This document shows positions 25,708 to 34,916 of a stretch of 64,000 nt of DNA, one piece after another. A model generated the notes under the pieces. It did no database searches and was not told the DNA's origin. It saw nothing but the letters and a program-made list of their open reading frames with translations. The stretch spans positions 186,001 to 250,000 of the forward strand of contig JADJTY010000009.1 of the NCBI GenBank assembly GCA_016710935.1. The letters run 5' to 3'. This DNA comes from Chitinophagaceae bacterium (GTDB taxonomy: Bacteria; Bacteroidota; Bacteroidia; Chitinophagales; Chitinophagaceae). Within the stretch, counting starts at the first letter, position 1; each line of letters opens with the position of its first letter. Made by a program: the position numbers and the translations under genes.

Positions 25708-25736
25708 AAAGTCTCCCGAAATTCGGGAGACTTTTT
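25708..25736 (+). terminator. Intrinsic terminator after the Lys/Ala-rich gene
   Basis: Near-perfect 13-bp hairpin AAAGTCTCCCGAA / TTCGGGAGACTTT followed by TT. It is nearly symmetrical and could work in both directions. Confidence 0.85.
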
Positions 25737-26014
25737 CGTTAAAACCCTTTACCACCGTTATTTTCAGCTGGCAGCCCATATTTATCAATAGTAAGGATTA
25801 TCTTTTGTTTTGTACAAAGGCAATTTTATAAATCTGCTCCTTAGTTTTAAAAATATTTTAGCGTTACAGAAAAAATTACTACCCGGATTTATTGAAAAAA
25901 TATTTTCATTTTTATAAAATATAATTAACCGGTTTGTCATTTTTATTTCAAAAATATTTTTTTTCAGCAGGCAGTTTTTTATTCTTCTTACATTTACCGT
26001 AACAATTTAAAAAA
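25737..26014. other. AT-rich intergenic stretch
   Basis: No intact gene. On the minus strand, from about 25817 down to a stop at 25739, one frame reads QKIILTIDKYGLPAENNGG followed by KGF and stop. It has no start and is bounded by an upstream stop, so at most it is the remnant 3' end of a lost gene. The rest is very AT-rich and presumably contains the promoter of the PolX-like gene. Confidence 0.4.
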
Positions 26015-27688
26015 ATGGATAATTATCAAATTGCCGAAAATTTCAGCCTTTTAAGCAAATTAACAGACATCCATGCAGAAAATAATTTTAAGGCAAAATC
26101 GTATGCAATTGCCGCTTTTCAAATTGAAAAATTACCAGAGCAATTAAGTGAAATTCCCAGAGAAAAAATTGCTTCAATAAAAGGCATAGGTGAATCATCT
26201 GCAAAAAAAATAATTGAAATTTTAGAAACAGGTTCTTTAAAAGTATTGCAGGAACTGATTGAAAAAACACCCATTGGTGTGATAGAAATGCTGAACATAA
26301 AAGGCATCGGCCCTAAAAAAATTTCCACCATCTGGAAAGAGATGGAAATAGAAAGTATTGGTGAACTTTTATACGCTTGTAAAGAGAACCGGCTTAAACT
26401 TTACAAAGGTTTTGGTGAAAAAACACAGCAGAGCGTAACAGAGACCATCGAATTTTATTTAAGCAGCCAGGGTAGTCATCTTTACCCGCAGGTGGAAGCA
26501 GTAGAACCACAAATCACTGCTTATTTACAAAAGCTTTTTTCTCCCGAAAATGTATTCCTCACCGGCAGTTTTAAAAGGCAGCTGGAAATTGTTGATGAAC
26601 TGGAATATGTGGTTAACAGTTCCATCGAAAACATAAAACCTAAGTTTCAATCAGCCAATCCACCCGAATTGCTGGAAGAAAATACCGATAGCCTGTTGTA
26701 CAAACTGCTTAACGGGCTTAAACTGAGGCTATATTCCGCTACTGAAAATTTTGAAAAAAAGTGCTTTTTCACGGCCGGCAGCGCCGAATTTATCAATGAT
26801 TTTATATTCCGGTTTCCGGATATTGATTTCTCTTCAGCTTCAAAACCGGATGATTCGGCTGTTTTTACGCAAGCCGGCATTAATTATATACCTTATTGCC
26901 TGAGAGAAACACCCGAAATTATTGAACGGGCAACAACTGTTCCCCTGCCCCAACTGATTCAGCCCGGAGATATAAAAGGTATTATACATAGTCACAGTAA
27001 CTGGAGCGATGGCAGCAATACGCTGGAAGAAATGGCCAAATCCGCCAAAGAACAGGGATATGAATATTTAGTGATAAGCGACCACAGTAAAAGTGCATTT
27101 TATGCAAACGGCCTGACCGAAGAAAGAATACAGGCTCAACATGAACAGGTAGATGCGTTGAATAGTAAACTTAAAGACTTCAAGATCTTTAAAAGTATTG
27201 AGAGTGATATTTTATATGATGGCAGTCTTGATTATTCCAATGCGGTATTAGCAACTTTCGACCTGGTGATTGCCTCGGTACACAGCATTTTAAAAATGAC
27301 TGAAGAGAAATCCATGCAACGCCTGATCACTGCAATTGAAAACCCATACACCACCATACTTGGTCACATGACCGGCCGTTTATTGCTTAGCCGCAAGGGC
27401 TACCCGGTTGACCATAAAAAAATTATTGATGCCTGCGCAGCCAACAAGGTGGTGATTGAATTGAACGCTCATCCCAGTCGCCTGGATATTGACTGGCGGC
27501 AGATTGATTATGCACTTGAAAAAAATGTGCTCATCTCCATTGACCCGGATGCTCATTTTATTGAAGGATTTAAAGACATCCGTTATGGAGTTTTGGTTGC
27601 GCAAAAAGCCATGGTTACTAAAGAACAGAATTTAAGTAGCATGGGATTGATGGAGTTTGAGCATTATATACAGAAAATAAAAAAATAA
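26015..27688 (+). CDS. PolX-family protein with PHP domain; polymerase site altered
   Basis: 557 residues in bacterial PolX layout: helix-hairpin-helix motifs (IKGIGESSAKKI, IKGIGPKKIS) in the first 150 residues, a polymerase-like palm, then a C-terminal PHP domain. The PHP metal ligands look intact: HSH at 325-327, ISDHSK, ESDIL, ASVHS, GHMTG and DPDAHF. In the palm, GSFKRQLEIVDELEYV (184-199) stands where active PolX enzymes have GSxRRGxETVGDxD; the two aspartates are Glu195 and Glu197, and the third catalytic Asp is not evident. It is therefore likely a PHP phosphoesterase/3'-5' exonuclease without polymerase activity, perhaps for base-excision repair. Confidence 0.8.
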   Translation: MDNYQIAENFSLLSKLTDIHAENNFKAKSYAIAAFQIEKLPEQLSEIPREKIASIKGIGESSAKKIIEILETGSLKVLQELIEKTPIGVIEMLNIKGIGPKKISTIWKEMEIESIGELLYACKENRLKLYKGFGEKTQQSVTETIEFYLSSQGSHLYPQVEAVEPQITAYLQKLFSPENVFLTGSFKRQLEIVDELEYVVNSSIENIKPKFQSANPPELLEENTDSLLYKLLNGLKLRLYSATENFEKKCFFTAGSAEFINDFIFRFPDIDFSSASKPDDSAVFTQAGINYIPYCLRETPEIIERATTVPLPQLIQPGDIKGIIHSHSNWSDGSNTLEEMAKSAKEQGYEYLVISDHSKSAFYANGLTEERIQAQHEQVDALNSKLKDFKIFKSIESDILYDGSLDYSNAVLATFDLVIASVHSILKMTEEKSMQRLITAIENPYTTILGHMTGRLLLSRKGYPVDHKKIIDACAANKVVIELNAHPSRLDIDWRQIDYALEKNVLISIDPDAHFIEGFKDIRYGVLVAQKAMVTKEQNLSSMGLMEFEHYIQKIKK

Positions 27689-27696
27689 ATTCAGGT

Positions 27697-30600
27697 TTAC
27701 CCTACCACCGGCAACTCTACAAAAAAAGTAGTTCCCACACCAGCTTCTGTTTCAAACCAGATCTTTCCTTTGGCCTGCTCTACAATACCCTTGCTCATGG
27801 CTAACCCCAGCCCGGTACCCGATGTTTTGGTTGTAAAGTTGGGTGTAAATATTTTCGACTGCAGGGCTTCGTTAATACCACTGCCATTGTCTCTTACTTT
27901 TATTAAAACGGAGTTCCCGGTTACTATTTCATCAATGTTTATCTGCACATTCCTGTCGGCAGGTATGGCCTGCATGGCATTTAAAATAAGGTTAGTGAAC
28001 AGGCGATTGATATGCGTACGGTCGGCATTTATCATTACAGGTTTATCATCAATATGCAGGTTTATTTGTGTGTGCTCATCCACAGCATGCAACAGCGTTA
28101 CCTGTTTAATTACTTCGTTCAGCTCAAATATTTCATTGGCAGGATTGCCGATGTTTGCAAACTGGCTAAACTCGCCCGCTATATGGTTGAGGTGCTCTAT
28201 CTGCTCAACCAGTGTTTTGGCAACATTCGAAGTAAGCTCTTCTACATTAGGCGATCTGGACGCAATTGATTTTTGCAGGTATTGCAAACTCAGCTTCATG
28301 GGTGTTAGCGGGTTTTTTATTTCGTGCGCTACCTGCCGCGCCATTTCACGCCAGGCACCTTCACGTTCGCTTTTTGCAAGGGCAAGGGCACTATCATCCA
28401 GCTTGCTTACCATTTTGTTATATTCTTTTACCAGGTCACCAATTTCATCATTTCGTTTCCAGTCAATAGCTTCGTTCATTTTACCCAGGTTAACGGCTTT
28501 CATTTTTTCGCTGATAAAAGAAAAAGAACGTGTAATGCGGTTGGTTATAAATAGGGCTATGATACCGGCAATTAAAAATATAAATGCATTGAGGTTGATG
28601 ATGGTTACCAGGAAATTGGCGATCTCTTCCTGCAGTTTACTCTGGCTGGTAAAGTAGGGTATGTTCAGGTAGGCATACTCTCTGCCGGCTGCATCAATTA
28701 CCGGAACATAATTACTTACAAAGTTCAGTTTCCCTATCTTTTCTTCTTTAAAAAACTGCACTTCGTTTTTTCTGTTCAGATGATAGAAGGCCGCGGGGTC
28801 CATCTTTTTACTGATAATTCCCTTGGTATAAGGTAATGGCAAAGAAGAAACCATCAGGTTACCATCCAGGTCGTAAAGATTGGCGTCTACAGCATGTATC
28901 TCTGATACCTGATCAATAACGGTTTGCAATTTTTCCCGGAAAGTATCATCGTTCATTTTAATAGCGGTATCTGCCACCAGTAATTGCGATAAAGAACCCC
29001 GCACTTCATTTTCCATTACATTGATCACACGGCTGAGTTTTTCACGGTTGGTGTTTTCGTACCGGTTTATAAAAAATAAGATGGTTGCAATACCAATTAC
29101 CAGAAAAGAAACCACGCTGATAAATATAACAGTTCCATGAATCTGGTTACGGATACTGAGCTGCCAGTAATAGTTGATCCTTTCACGCTTAAACCTGGCA
29201 AGTATGCTGATATTTAAAAGCCAGAAAATTGCAGAAACCAGTAAAAAGGCACAGAACAAATAAGAAAAGAGCGTGATCGTTTCTATAAACTGGTTGCCGG
29301 GTTTAGTAATGATGACAACTTTTTGCGGGCCTGCCCTGTACCAGAGTTCACTATAACCGTTCTTCTTAAAGATCACAAATTCTTCTTTGGGTACCTGCTC
29401 TGCTGTTAATCTTGTGGCAAAAGCGTAATCGTTGTGACTGTCAATTAACTGCAGGTTGTTATAAACAGCAAATGCATACAGTGATGAATTTTCTATGGCA
29501 TTGCTGTTACCTCTTGAAAACAGCTCAAGATTTAGCGCATGGGTTTTATTTTTTTTGGGGTTTGCCAGCACAAAAACATATCCAAGTGTATCGCCATCAA
29601 AATTTGTGACTGTTTTACGGCTTATGTAACTGAACCGATCGTAGGATTCATCATAATAAAAAAGTTCGGGTATATTGGTTGGCTTGGCCTGTGTTTTTAA
29701 AACGGTGTTAAGCTCATTAAAACCCGCATCTTCTTTATTAAAAAGCGGATGTTCGTTTGCATCAAATGTAAAAATGCGGGTATCGTAGTTATTGGTATAG
29801 CCCGAGAAGTTACCGCTAACCAGGCTGTCCTTAAAAAACCGGTTACTGCTGTCATTTAAAAAACGATAAAAATTTGCTGAGAGATAATCATTACGAAAAT
29901 CGGTCAGAAAGGTATTGAGTAAGGTTTCACTGCGTGGATCTGCCTTGGAGGATAGTGTTTCGGCATAGTGTTTTCTTTTGTTCAATTCCTTTTCGCTGTT
30001 TTCCAAAACGATGACTGCGGTAATGGATAAAGAGAAAAAGAATAACCAGAAAATTAATTTAGACGAGCTGATCTTTTGAACTGAGTTTGAAACATGATCC
30101 CTGCTTAATACAAGCAGATATAATAGAAGCCAGGCCAGCGTAAATAATTCAAAACCGGCATTTCCTATACTCAGTTTCAATGTAAGGTAGGCCAGTCCGC
30201 CTACTGCAATAGCAAGATACAGTCCCCAAAAAAAATCCGGGAACATAGGTTTTACCAGGAACAAAAGGATCTGGCTCAACAAAAAATACCCAATGGCAAT
30301 ACAGCACAAAACAATGAAGCCGATTACACTGTAGATATTTAACGTGAAAAAGTTGATCACATCAAATGATATCTGCGAATCGGCCACCATACTGCGTATG
30401 ATCTGCCCGGTTGTAAACGTTACAGCCAATAATGAAATACAAACTACAGCCAGCAATACCCATCTGAACCAGGGTTTCGGGCTGATTAATTTAATGTTCT
30501 TTGTGTGTACCTGGTTATGAACGAATAAGACCAGCCAGGTAAATAAAAGAGCATTTATAAGCAGATCTCCCAATGAACGCAATACAAAGCTGGAGCCATA

Positions 30601-31443
30601 AACAGCGGGATCAAATAATTCGAATTGGCGGAAATTTAAGGGAAGTGGTAAATAGTAACTCAGTAAACGAAGTAATAAAACTACAGGAATTAAAAAAAGT
30701 AAAGCCTTTAAAAGCCCCCGTTTTGCTGCTATATCTGTTGCCAGCAAATGAATGAAGAGCAAGATCAGAAATGCTGCACAAATCCTGAACCATATAGAGA
30801 ACCCGTTATTATCCGGTACTACGTTAGCTGATTTTTCGGCCAGGTAAAACAAATTACTGCCGCTGATGGATTTTACCGGGGCGGAAGATACCAGCGGAGA
30901 AATATCATAATTTCTTTCAAACCATTTCCCGGCAACAAAACTATTTTCAAGATAAGTATTGGTTACAAAATAATTCCACTTAACCGGTATCAAAGCAATG
31001 GTAATGCTGTTGGCCGTATGGTGCTTACGCCAAACATAATAACCATTATCCAGTTTCACAAAACCGCTGCTATCTTTTATATTAATGATCTCTTCAGTTG
31101 GTAATACAGTTTGCGTATTCCAGAAAATGGTAGGATGCAGGCCAATATCGTTTACAAAATACCGGAAAATGAAATATTGCTTGTCGGTAAGCTGTTGTAA
31201 TTGCAGTTCATCAAATGATTTATCATCCATCTGCCTTACCAGGGCAGAATCGTTCAACAGCTTTATAAAATCCTTTTCATGTGCCTGTACATTTTTTTCA
31301 ACTGCTTGCTTTACCGCGGCCAGCGAAGAATTGCCCGACCGGTATTTATCTGCTATAAAAGAAAAGATGACAAGACAGACCGCCAAAATCAACAGGTAAC
31401 TGTTTTTAAATAAAAGCGATTTATAGGTATAACTCTTTTGCAA
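27697..31443 (-). CDS. Large NtrY-like sensor histidine kinase
   Basis: A 1248-residue membrane kinase. Many hydrophobic segments lie in the first 500 residues and again near 735-800, then a sensor region, a last membrane segment and HAMP (ITNRITRSFSFISEKMKAVN), and the kinase core. The phospho-acceptor is His1040 in ARQVAHEIKNPLTPMKLSL, with N box NLILNAMQAIP and G boxes DNGSGI and GTGLGLAMSKGIVEQ. The double multi-membrane architecture and the H-box type resemble Bacteroidota relatives of NtrY. No response regulator is adjacent. It lies 15 nt downstream of mazG, as third gene of DUF3667-mazG-kinase. Confidence 0.85.
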   Translation of the reverse strand: MQKSYTYKSLLFKNSYLLILAVCLVIFSFIADKYRSGNSSLAAVKQAVEKNVQAHEKDFIKLLNDSALVRQMDDKSFDELQLQQLTDKQYFIFRYFVNDIGLHPTIFWNTQTVLPTEEIINIKDSSGFVKLDNGYYVWRKHHTANSITIALIPVKWNYFVTNTYLENSFVAGKWFERNYDISPLVSSAPVKSISGSNLFYLAEKSANVVPDNNGFSIWFRICAAFLILLFIHLLATDIAAKRGLLKALLFLIPVVLLLRLLSYYLPLPLNFRQFELFDPAVYGSSFVLRSLGDLLINALLFTWLVLFVHNQVHTKNIKLISPKPWFRWVLLAVVCISLLAVTFTTGQIIRSMVADSQISFDVINFFTLNIYSVIGFIVLCCIAIGYFLLSQILLFLVKPMFPDFFWGLYLAIAVGGLAYLTLKLSIGNAGFELFTLAWLLLYLLVLSRDHVSNSVQKISSSKLIFWLFFFSLSITAVIVLENSEKELNKRKHYAETLSSKADPRSETLLNTFLTDFRNDYLSANFYRFLNDSSNRFFKDSLVSGNFSGYTNNYDTRIFTFDANEHPLFNKEDAGFNELNTVLKTQAKPTNIPELFYYDESYDRFSYISRKTVTNFDGDTLGYVFVLANPKKNKTHALNLELFSRGNSNAIENSSLYAFAVYNNLQLIDSHNDYAFATRLTAEQVPKEEFVIFKKNGYSELWYRAGPQKVVIITKPGNQFIETITLFSYLFCAFLLVSAIFWLLNISILARFKRERINYYWQLSIRNQIHGTVIFISVVSFLVIGIATILFFINRYENTNREKLSRVINVMENEVRGSLSQLLVADTAIKMNDDTFREKLQTVIDQVSEIHAVDANLYDLDGNLMVSSLPLPYTKGIISKKMDPAAFYHLNRKNEVQFFKEEKIGKLNFVSNYVPVIDAAGREYAYLNIPYFTSQSKLQEEIANFLVTIINLNAFIFLIAGIIALFITNRITRSFSFISEKMKAVNLGKMNEAIDWKRNDEIGDLVKEYNKMVSKLDDSALALAKSEREGAWREMARQVAHEIKNPLTPMKLSLQYLQKSIASRSPNVEELTSNVAKTLVEQIEHLNHIAGEFSQFANIGNPANEIFELNEVIKQVTLLHAVDEHTQINLHIDDKPVMINADRTHINRLFTNLILNAMQAIPADRNVQINIDEIVTGNSVLIKVRDNGSGINEALQSKIFTPNFTTKTSGTGLGLAMSKGIVEQAKGKIWFETEAGVGTTFFVELPVVG

Positions 31444-31458
31444 TTACTTGTAAAGTGT

Positions 31459-32229
31459 TTAAGATTTTTTTATGCGGTTCCAGATTCGGTCCATTTCTTC
31501 CAGGCTCATATCGTGCAGGAATTTCCCATCTTTGGATGCTTCTGTTTCCATACGTGTAAACCGGTCGATAAATTTTTTATTGGTCCGTTCCAGCGCATTT
31601 TCAGCATCTACCTGCAAAAACCTTGCAAAGTTTACCAAAGAGAAGAAAACATCACCCAATTCGTCTTCTATTTTGTTAATATCACCCGTTTCTATAGCTT
31701 CAAACAGCTCGGCTTTCTCCTCTTCCACTTTTTCCCAAACCTGTTCTTTGGTATCCCATTCAAAGCCTACCTGTTTGGCTTTTTCCTGCAGGCGCATGGC
31801 TTTTACCATTGATGGCAAAGATTTGGGTACCCCGCTTAATACAGAAGTCTTGCCTTCTTTCAGTTTCAGCTTTTCCCAGTTCTTCTTAACATCCTCTTCA
31901 TCGTTAACATGGGTATCGCTGTATATGTGCGGATGCCTGTGAATCAGCTTTTCGCAAACGCCGTTTATTACTTCATCTAAAGTAAACTGATTTTGTTCTG
32001 CTCCTATTTTGGCGTAAAAAACCAGGTGCAGCATCAGGTCGCCCAGTTCTTCCTTAATGCCTTTCCAGTCTTTATCGGTAATAGCATCGGCCAGTTCGTA
32101 GGTTTCTTCAATGGTTAGCTGCCTGAGTGTTTGTATGGTTTGTTTTTTATCCCATGGGCATTTTTCACGGAGTTCGTCCATGATACCCTTTAGCCGCAAA
32201 AAACTTTTTGCAAGGTTATTATCGTTCAT
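31459..32229 (-). CDS. mazG: Nucleoside triphosphate pyrophosphohydrolase MazG
   Basis: 256 residues with two MazG domains. The N-terminal one carries CPWDKKQTIQTLRQLTIEET and YELADAI, and the second EEEKAELFEAI and EDELGDVFFSLVNFAR. It hydrolyses (d)NTPs to NMP and PPi, cleaning the nucleotide pool and affecting (p)ppGpp levels in E. coli. It is 6 nt downstream of the DUF3667 gene, so they are co-transcribed. Confidence 0.95.
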   Translation of the reverse strand: MNDNNLAKSFLRLKGIMDELREKCPWDKKQTIQTLRQLTIEETYELADAITDKDWKGIKEELGDLMLHLVFYAKIGAEQNQFTLDEVINGVCEKLIHRHPHIYSDTHVNDEEDVKKNWEKLKLKEGKTSVLSGVPKSLPSMVKAMRLQEKAKQVGFEWDTKEQVWEKVEEEKAELFEAIETGDINKIEDELGDVFFSLVNFARFLQVDAENALERTNKKFIDRFTRMETEASKDGKFLHDMSLEEMDRIWNRIKKS

Positions 32230-32235
32230 ATAATA

Positions 32236-33375
32236 TTAAAGTGAGAAAGTTGAAAAAATAAAGAAAAACCCAAATAACAGCACCATTAATATGATAGTCA
32301 TAAACAAAAGCAAAAAATACTTGAGTATAGTTTTAGCCCTGCGCTGTTTATAAAAATTTCTTTGCGCCTTGTATAAATAGAAAAATCCGGTAAGGGTAAA
32401 CAGCACATTAAGCCAATCGGGCATAACTGTATTAAACCATCCGAATATACTGCTTAACCAAAGGCCGGCAAGGATTATAATAAAACTTGCACAATAAAGA
32501 TGCACTGAGTAAATGATATGGTTTACATAATAAAAATCTTTACGCCTGAAGTGCAATAATTTTAACAATAAAGCAAACAAAGGCAGAGAGATAAATAACA
32601 TCTGCGGAAACCGTTTTGTAAAATTCTGAACAATACTTAATAATATTGCCCTTCCGTTATTGTTATATTTTTCCTTGAGGTGAAGATTCTGTCTTTCTAT
32701 CCTGCTGTTAATAAATCCATCTCTTTCTTTTTTCGGCAGTGCTTTTTGTATAGAATCGTATTCATGAAGGTTTTTATATCCTGAGTGCGTACTATCCTGT
32801 TTTTTAAAAGAAATTACATTAAACGTATTCAATGATGTTAAACGGTTTTTTGCAGTACTGTCCTTTTTAATTAACTGGATATCTTCTTCTACCTGCTGCA
32901 GCTTTTTTTCAAGGTCTTTTTTTTGGTTTAAGTCATCACCAGCAATTTCCGGAATCTGCGACCATACTTTTAAACTTTCCTGTATAGTGGTTTTCTTATT
33001 TTCAAGCTTTGCAATAATTTCTGCCTGTGTGCCATTAATTATAATGATATCTTCATTTTTCTGATAAAAACTAAAAAATATCAAAAAGAAAAAGGCCGAA
33101 GTGAAAATATACATACGTATAGGATTTACATAGCTGGCCCTGCGGCCAATCATATATTCCCTTGATAAAAAACCGGGTTTGAAAAGCAGGAATTTTAATG
33201 TACTGAAAAATTTGCCATCAAAGTGCGTAATATCTTTAAAAAAATGGCTGATAAGATCCCATACAGATTCTTTTGGTTCAATATTTTCCTGGCCGCAGCG
33301 ATGGCAGAACCTGCCCTTAACAGCGATATTGCAATTAAGACAGTTCCTTTGCTTTCTTTCTTTTAGCCGGCTCAT
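32236..33375 (-). CDS. DUF3667 zinc-ribbon membrane protein
   Basis: 379 residues. An N-terminal zinc ribbon (CLNCNIAVKGRFCHRCG) precedes the DUF3667 core (HFDGKFFSTLKFLLFKPG, SREYMIGRRASYVNPIRMY), a membrane segment near 100, a central coiled coil at about 120-210, and three or four more membrane segments at the end. The function of the family is unknown. It heads the mazG-kinase operon. Confidence 0.85.
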   Translation of the reverse strand: MSRLKERKQRNCLNCNIAVKGRFCHRCGQENIEPKESVWDLISHFFKDITHFDGKFFSTLKFLLFKPGFLSREYMIGRRASYVNPIRMYIFTSAFFFLIFFSFYQKNEDIIIINGTQAEIIAKLENKKTTIQESLKVWSQIPEIAGDDLNQKKDLEKKLQQVEEDIQLIKKDSTAKNRLTSLNTFNVISFKKQDSTHSGYKNLHEYDSIQKALPKKERDGFINSRIERQNLHLKEKYNNNGRAILLSIVQNFTKRFPQMLFISLPLFALLLKLLHFRRKDFYYVNHIIYSVHLYCASFIIILAGLWLSSIFGWFNTVMPDWLNVLFTLTGFFYLYKAQRNFYKQRRAKTILKYFLLLFMTIILMVLLFGFFFIFSTFSL

Positions 33376-33479
33376 TTACATTAATTTTGTTAAAAATAAT
33401 AAAGTTTACGGGCTTATCCATTATTGGTATAATTTAGGCTATAAAAAGACATCTTACATTTGAAATCGAATAAACAGTA

Positions 33480-34310
33480 ATGATTAAATTCACCATTATC
33501 TTTCTTATAACGTTCACAACTTCGTCCAATCTGTGTGCGCAATATTATTACAATGATATTATTAACAATAAACAGGTGCTGGCAGAACTGGCTATGCTGA
33601 AGGAGAAAAAAATTAACGGCGTAAAAGTTACTTCGCTTGAAGCCACCGGTGAAGAAATCGAAGGATTTACCTGCCAGAAAAAGATAAACAGGGATTTTAC
33701 TGAAGTTGAAATTTATACATCAACCAACGAAACGTATCCCAACACTTTCATATCATATTTTACCAAAACCGGTTTGCTGCAAAGAACCGTTGATTCATCT
33801 GAGGCCGGTGCTACCACCATTGATTATACTTATGATGCAGCCGGCAGATTAATATCCATCAATTCTTCAAAACGTTTTGCTACAGAAGATGATGCCGGCG
33901 TTGTGCTGGAAAAGCATTTGTACAATTACAGTGCTGCGGGTATTTTAGAACAAATGGTTCTTATAAAAAATAACAGGGATACCACTTTATTCCTTTTTGA
34001 AGCTGATGAAGCCGGCAATATCATCATTGAAAAAAATGCAAGAACAGCAGAAGTATATTATTATTATTACGATGCTAAAAACCGCCTCACTGACATAGTA
34101 CACCGCTACAGTTACCAGAAAAATCTTTTTACTGAATATTCGTTTCAATATAACCAGGCTGGTCAACTGGCAAAAATGGTCACTTCAGAAAAAGAAGGGG
34201 CTTACTTTTTTACCTGGCGTTATGTTTATGAAGATGGGTTGCGTATTAATGAGCGTTGTTATTCTAAGGAAGGGAGGATTATGGGATCGGTGGAGTATAA
34301 GTATAAATAG
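33480..34310 (+). CDS. Secreted protein with RHS/YD-like repeats
   Basis: 276 residues with a signal peptide ending near residue 20 (NLCAQ). Several YD-type repeats are visible: IDYTYDAAGRLISINSS, YNYSAAGILEQMVL, YYYYYDAKNRLTDIVH and YSFQYNQAGQLAKMV. Such repeats form beta-sheet carbohydrate-binding or scaffold structures. It is far too short to be a full RHS toxin, and no toxin tip or immunity gene follows. It probably has a small periplasmic or surface role. Monocistronic. Confidence 0.7.
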   Translation: MIKFTIIFLITFTTSSNLCAQYYYNDIINNKQVLAELAMLKEKKINGVKVTSLEATGEEIEGFTCQKKINRDFTEVEIYTSTNETYPNTFISYFTKTGLLQRTVDSSEAGATTIDYTYDAAGRLISINSSKRFATEDDAGVVLEKHLYNYSAAGILEQMVLIKNNRDTTLFLFEADEAGNIIIEKNARTAEVYYYYYDAKNRLTDIVHRYSYQKNLFTEYSFQYNQAGQLAKMVTSEKEGAYFFTWRYVYEDGLRINERCYSKEGRIMGSVEYKYK

Positions 34311-34331
34311 GCGCTGTCAAATTATAAAATT

Positions 34332-34363
34332 AAAAAAAGCGACAAGAAATTGTCGCTTTTTTT
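34332..34363. terminator. Bidirectional terminator
   Basis: Perfect 14-bp hairpin AAAAAAAGCGACAA / TTGTCGCTTTTTTT with a GAAA loop. It ends the YD-repeat gene on the plus strand and the tRNA transcripts on the minus strand. Confidence 0.9.
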
Positions 34364-34364
34364 G

Positions 34365-34450
34365 TACTCGGGAACGGAATTGAACCGTCACTCGCATTAC
34401 TGCGAACAGGATTTTAAGTCCTGCGTGTCTACCAGTTCCACCACCCGAGT
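34365..34450 (-). tRNA. tRNA-Leu (anticodon TAA)
   Basis: The reverse strand folds as a class II tRNA: acceptor ACTCGGG / CCCGAGT, D arm GGAACTGGTAGACACG, anticodon loop with TAA (ACTTAAAAT), a long variable arm and the T arm GGTTCAATTCC. No CCA is encoded. The acceptor begins with A-T, not the usual G-C. Confidence 0.92.
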
Positions 34451-34489
34451 AAACACTTCAAAAACCCAGAAAACTGAGCCGTTGATAGA

Positions 34490-34513
34490 AAAAAAATCCC
34501 GACGAGTCGGGAT
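34490..34513 (-). terminator. Terminator after tRNA-Gly
   Basis: On the minus strand AATCCCGACTCGTCGGGATT forms a 9-bp hairpin followed by TTTTTT. It lies between tRNA-Gly and tRNA-Leu(TAA), so transcription of the latter needs read-through or its own promoter, which I could not identify. Confidence 0.7.
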
Positions 34514-34522
34514 TGATTTTTG

Positions 34523-34595
<73 letters not shown>

Positions 34596-34630
34596 AATAA
34601 TGATAAGAACTGTACTTATTTTTCGGACGG

Positions 34631-34638
34631 CAAAAATA
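34631..34638 (-). promoter_or_regulatory. Promoter -7 element of tRNA-Gly
   Basis: The reverse strand reads TATTTTTG followed by CCGTCC, 35 nt before the mature tRNA 5' end. It has the same GCCGTCC tail as the ribosomal-protein promoters. Confidence 0.65.
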
Positions 34639-34664
34639 AGCGTTGTGTTGTTACAATAAAAATT

Positions 34665-34868
34665 TTATTTGTAAGTTGGATTGTACAGGGTATTGGTTGG
34701 TACTTCTACCTTTGGCTGGCCTTTATACCGGTGTGTGTACAAATTGTAACAACCGCCCAAAACAAAAGCCAACACCAAAAACACCTGACAAAACCAGATA
34801 AAACGTGATGTTGATACCCAGTTGTGTGTAAAATCCTTATGTGAATTGTCTATAACTTCCTGATTCAT
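34665..34868 (-). CDS. Small single-pass membrane protein, unrecognised
   Basis: 67 residues with one hydrophobic segment at about 24-42 (FIWFCQVFLVLAFVLGG) flanked by polar ends; the N terminus is MNQEVIDNSHKDFTHNW. A good TATTTTTG promoter core lies 20 nt upstream, which supports expression. No family is recognised. It ends shortly before the tRNA-Gly promoter on the same strand. Confidence 0.6.
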   Translation of the reverse strand: MNQEVIDNSHKDFTHNWVSTSRFIWFCQVFLVLAFVLGGCYNLYTHRYKGQPKVEVPTNTLYNPTYK

Positions 34869-34887
34869 TTTATTATAGTTTGCGTTG

Positions 34888-34895
34888 CAAAAATA
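34888..34895 (-). promoter_or_regulatory. Promoter -7 element of the small membrane protein
   Basis: Reverse-strand TATTTTTG followed by CAACGC, 20 nt before the ATG at 34868. No -33 box is evident. Confidence 0.5.
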
Positions 34896-34916
34896 AGGGG
34901 TAAGCGTTAAAAAAAA

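Noticed and set aside
25739..25817. Minus-strand fragment QKIILTIDKYGLPAENNGG
   Set aside because: Plausible as coding remnant but too short, without a start and without a recognised match; kept only as a note in the gap entry.
33480..34310. YD-repeat protein as an RHS toxin
   Set aside because: Too short, no C-terminal toxin tip and no immunity gene follows.
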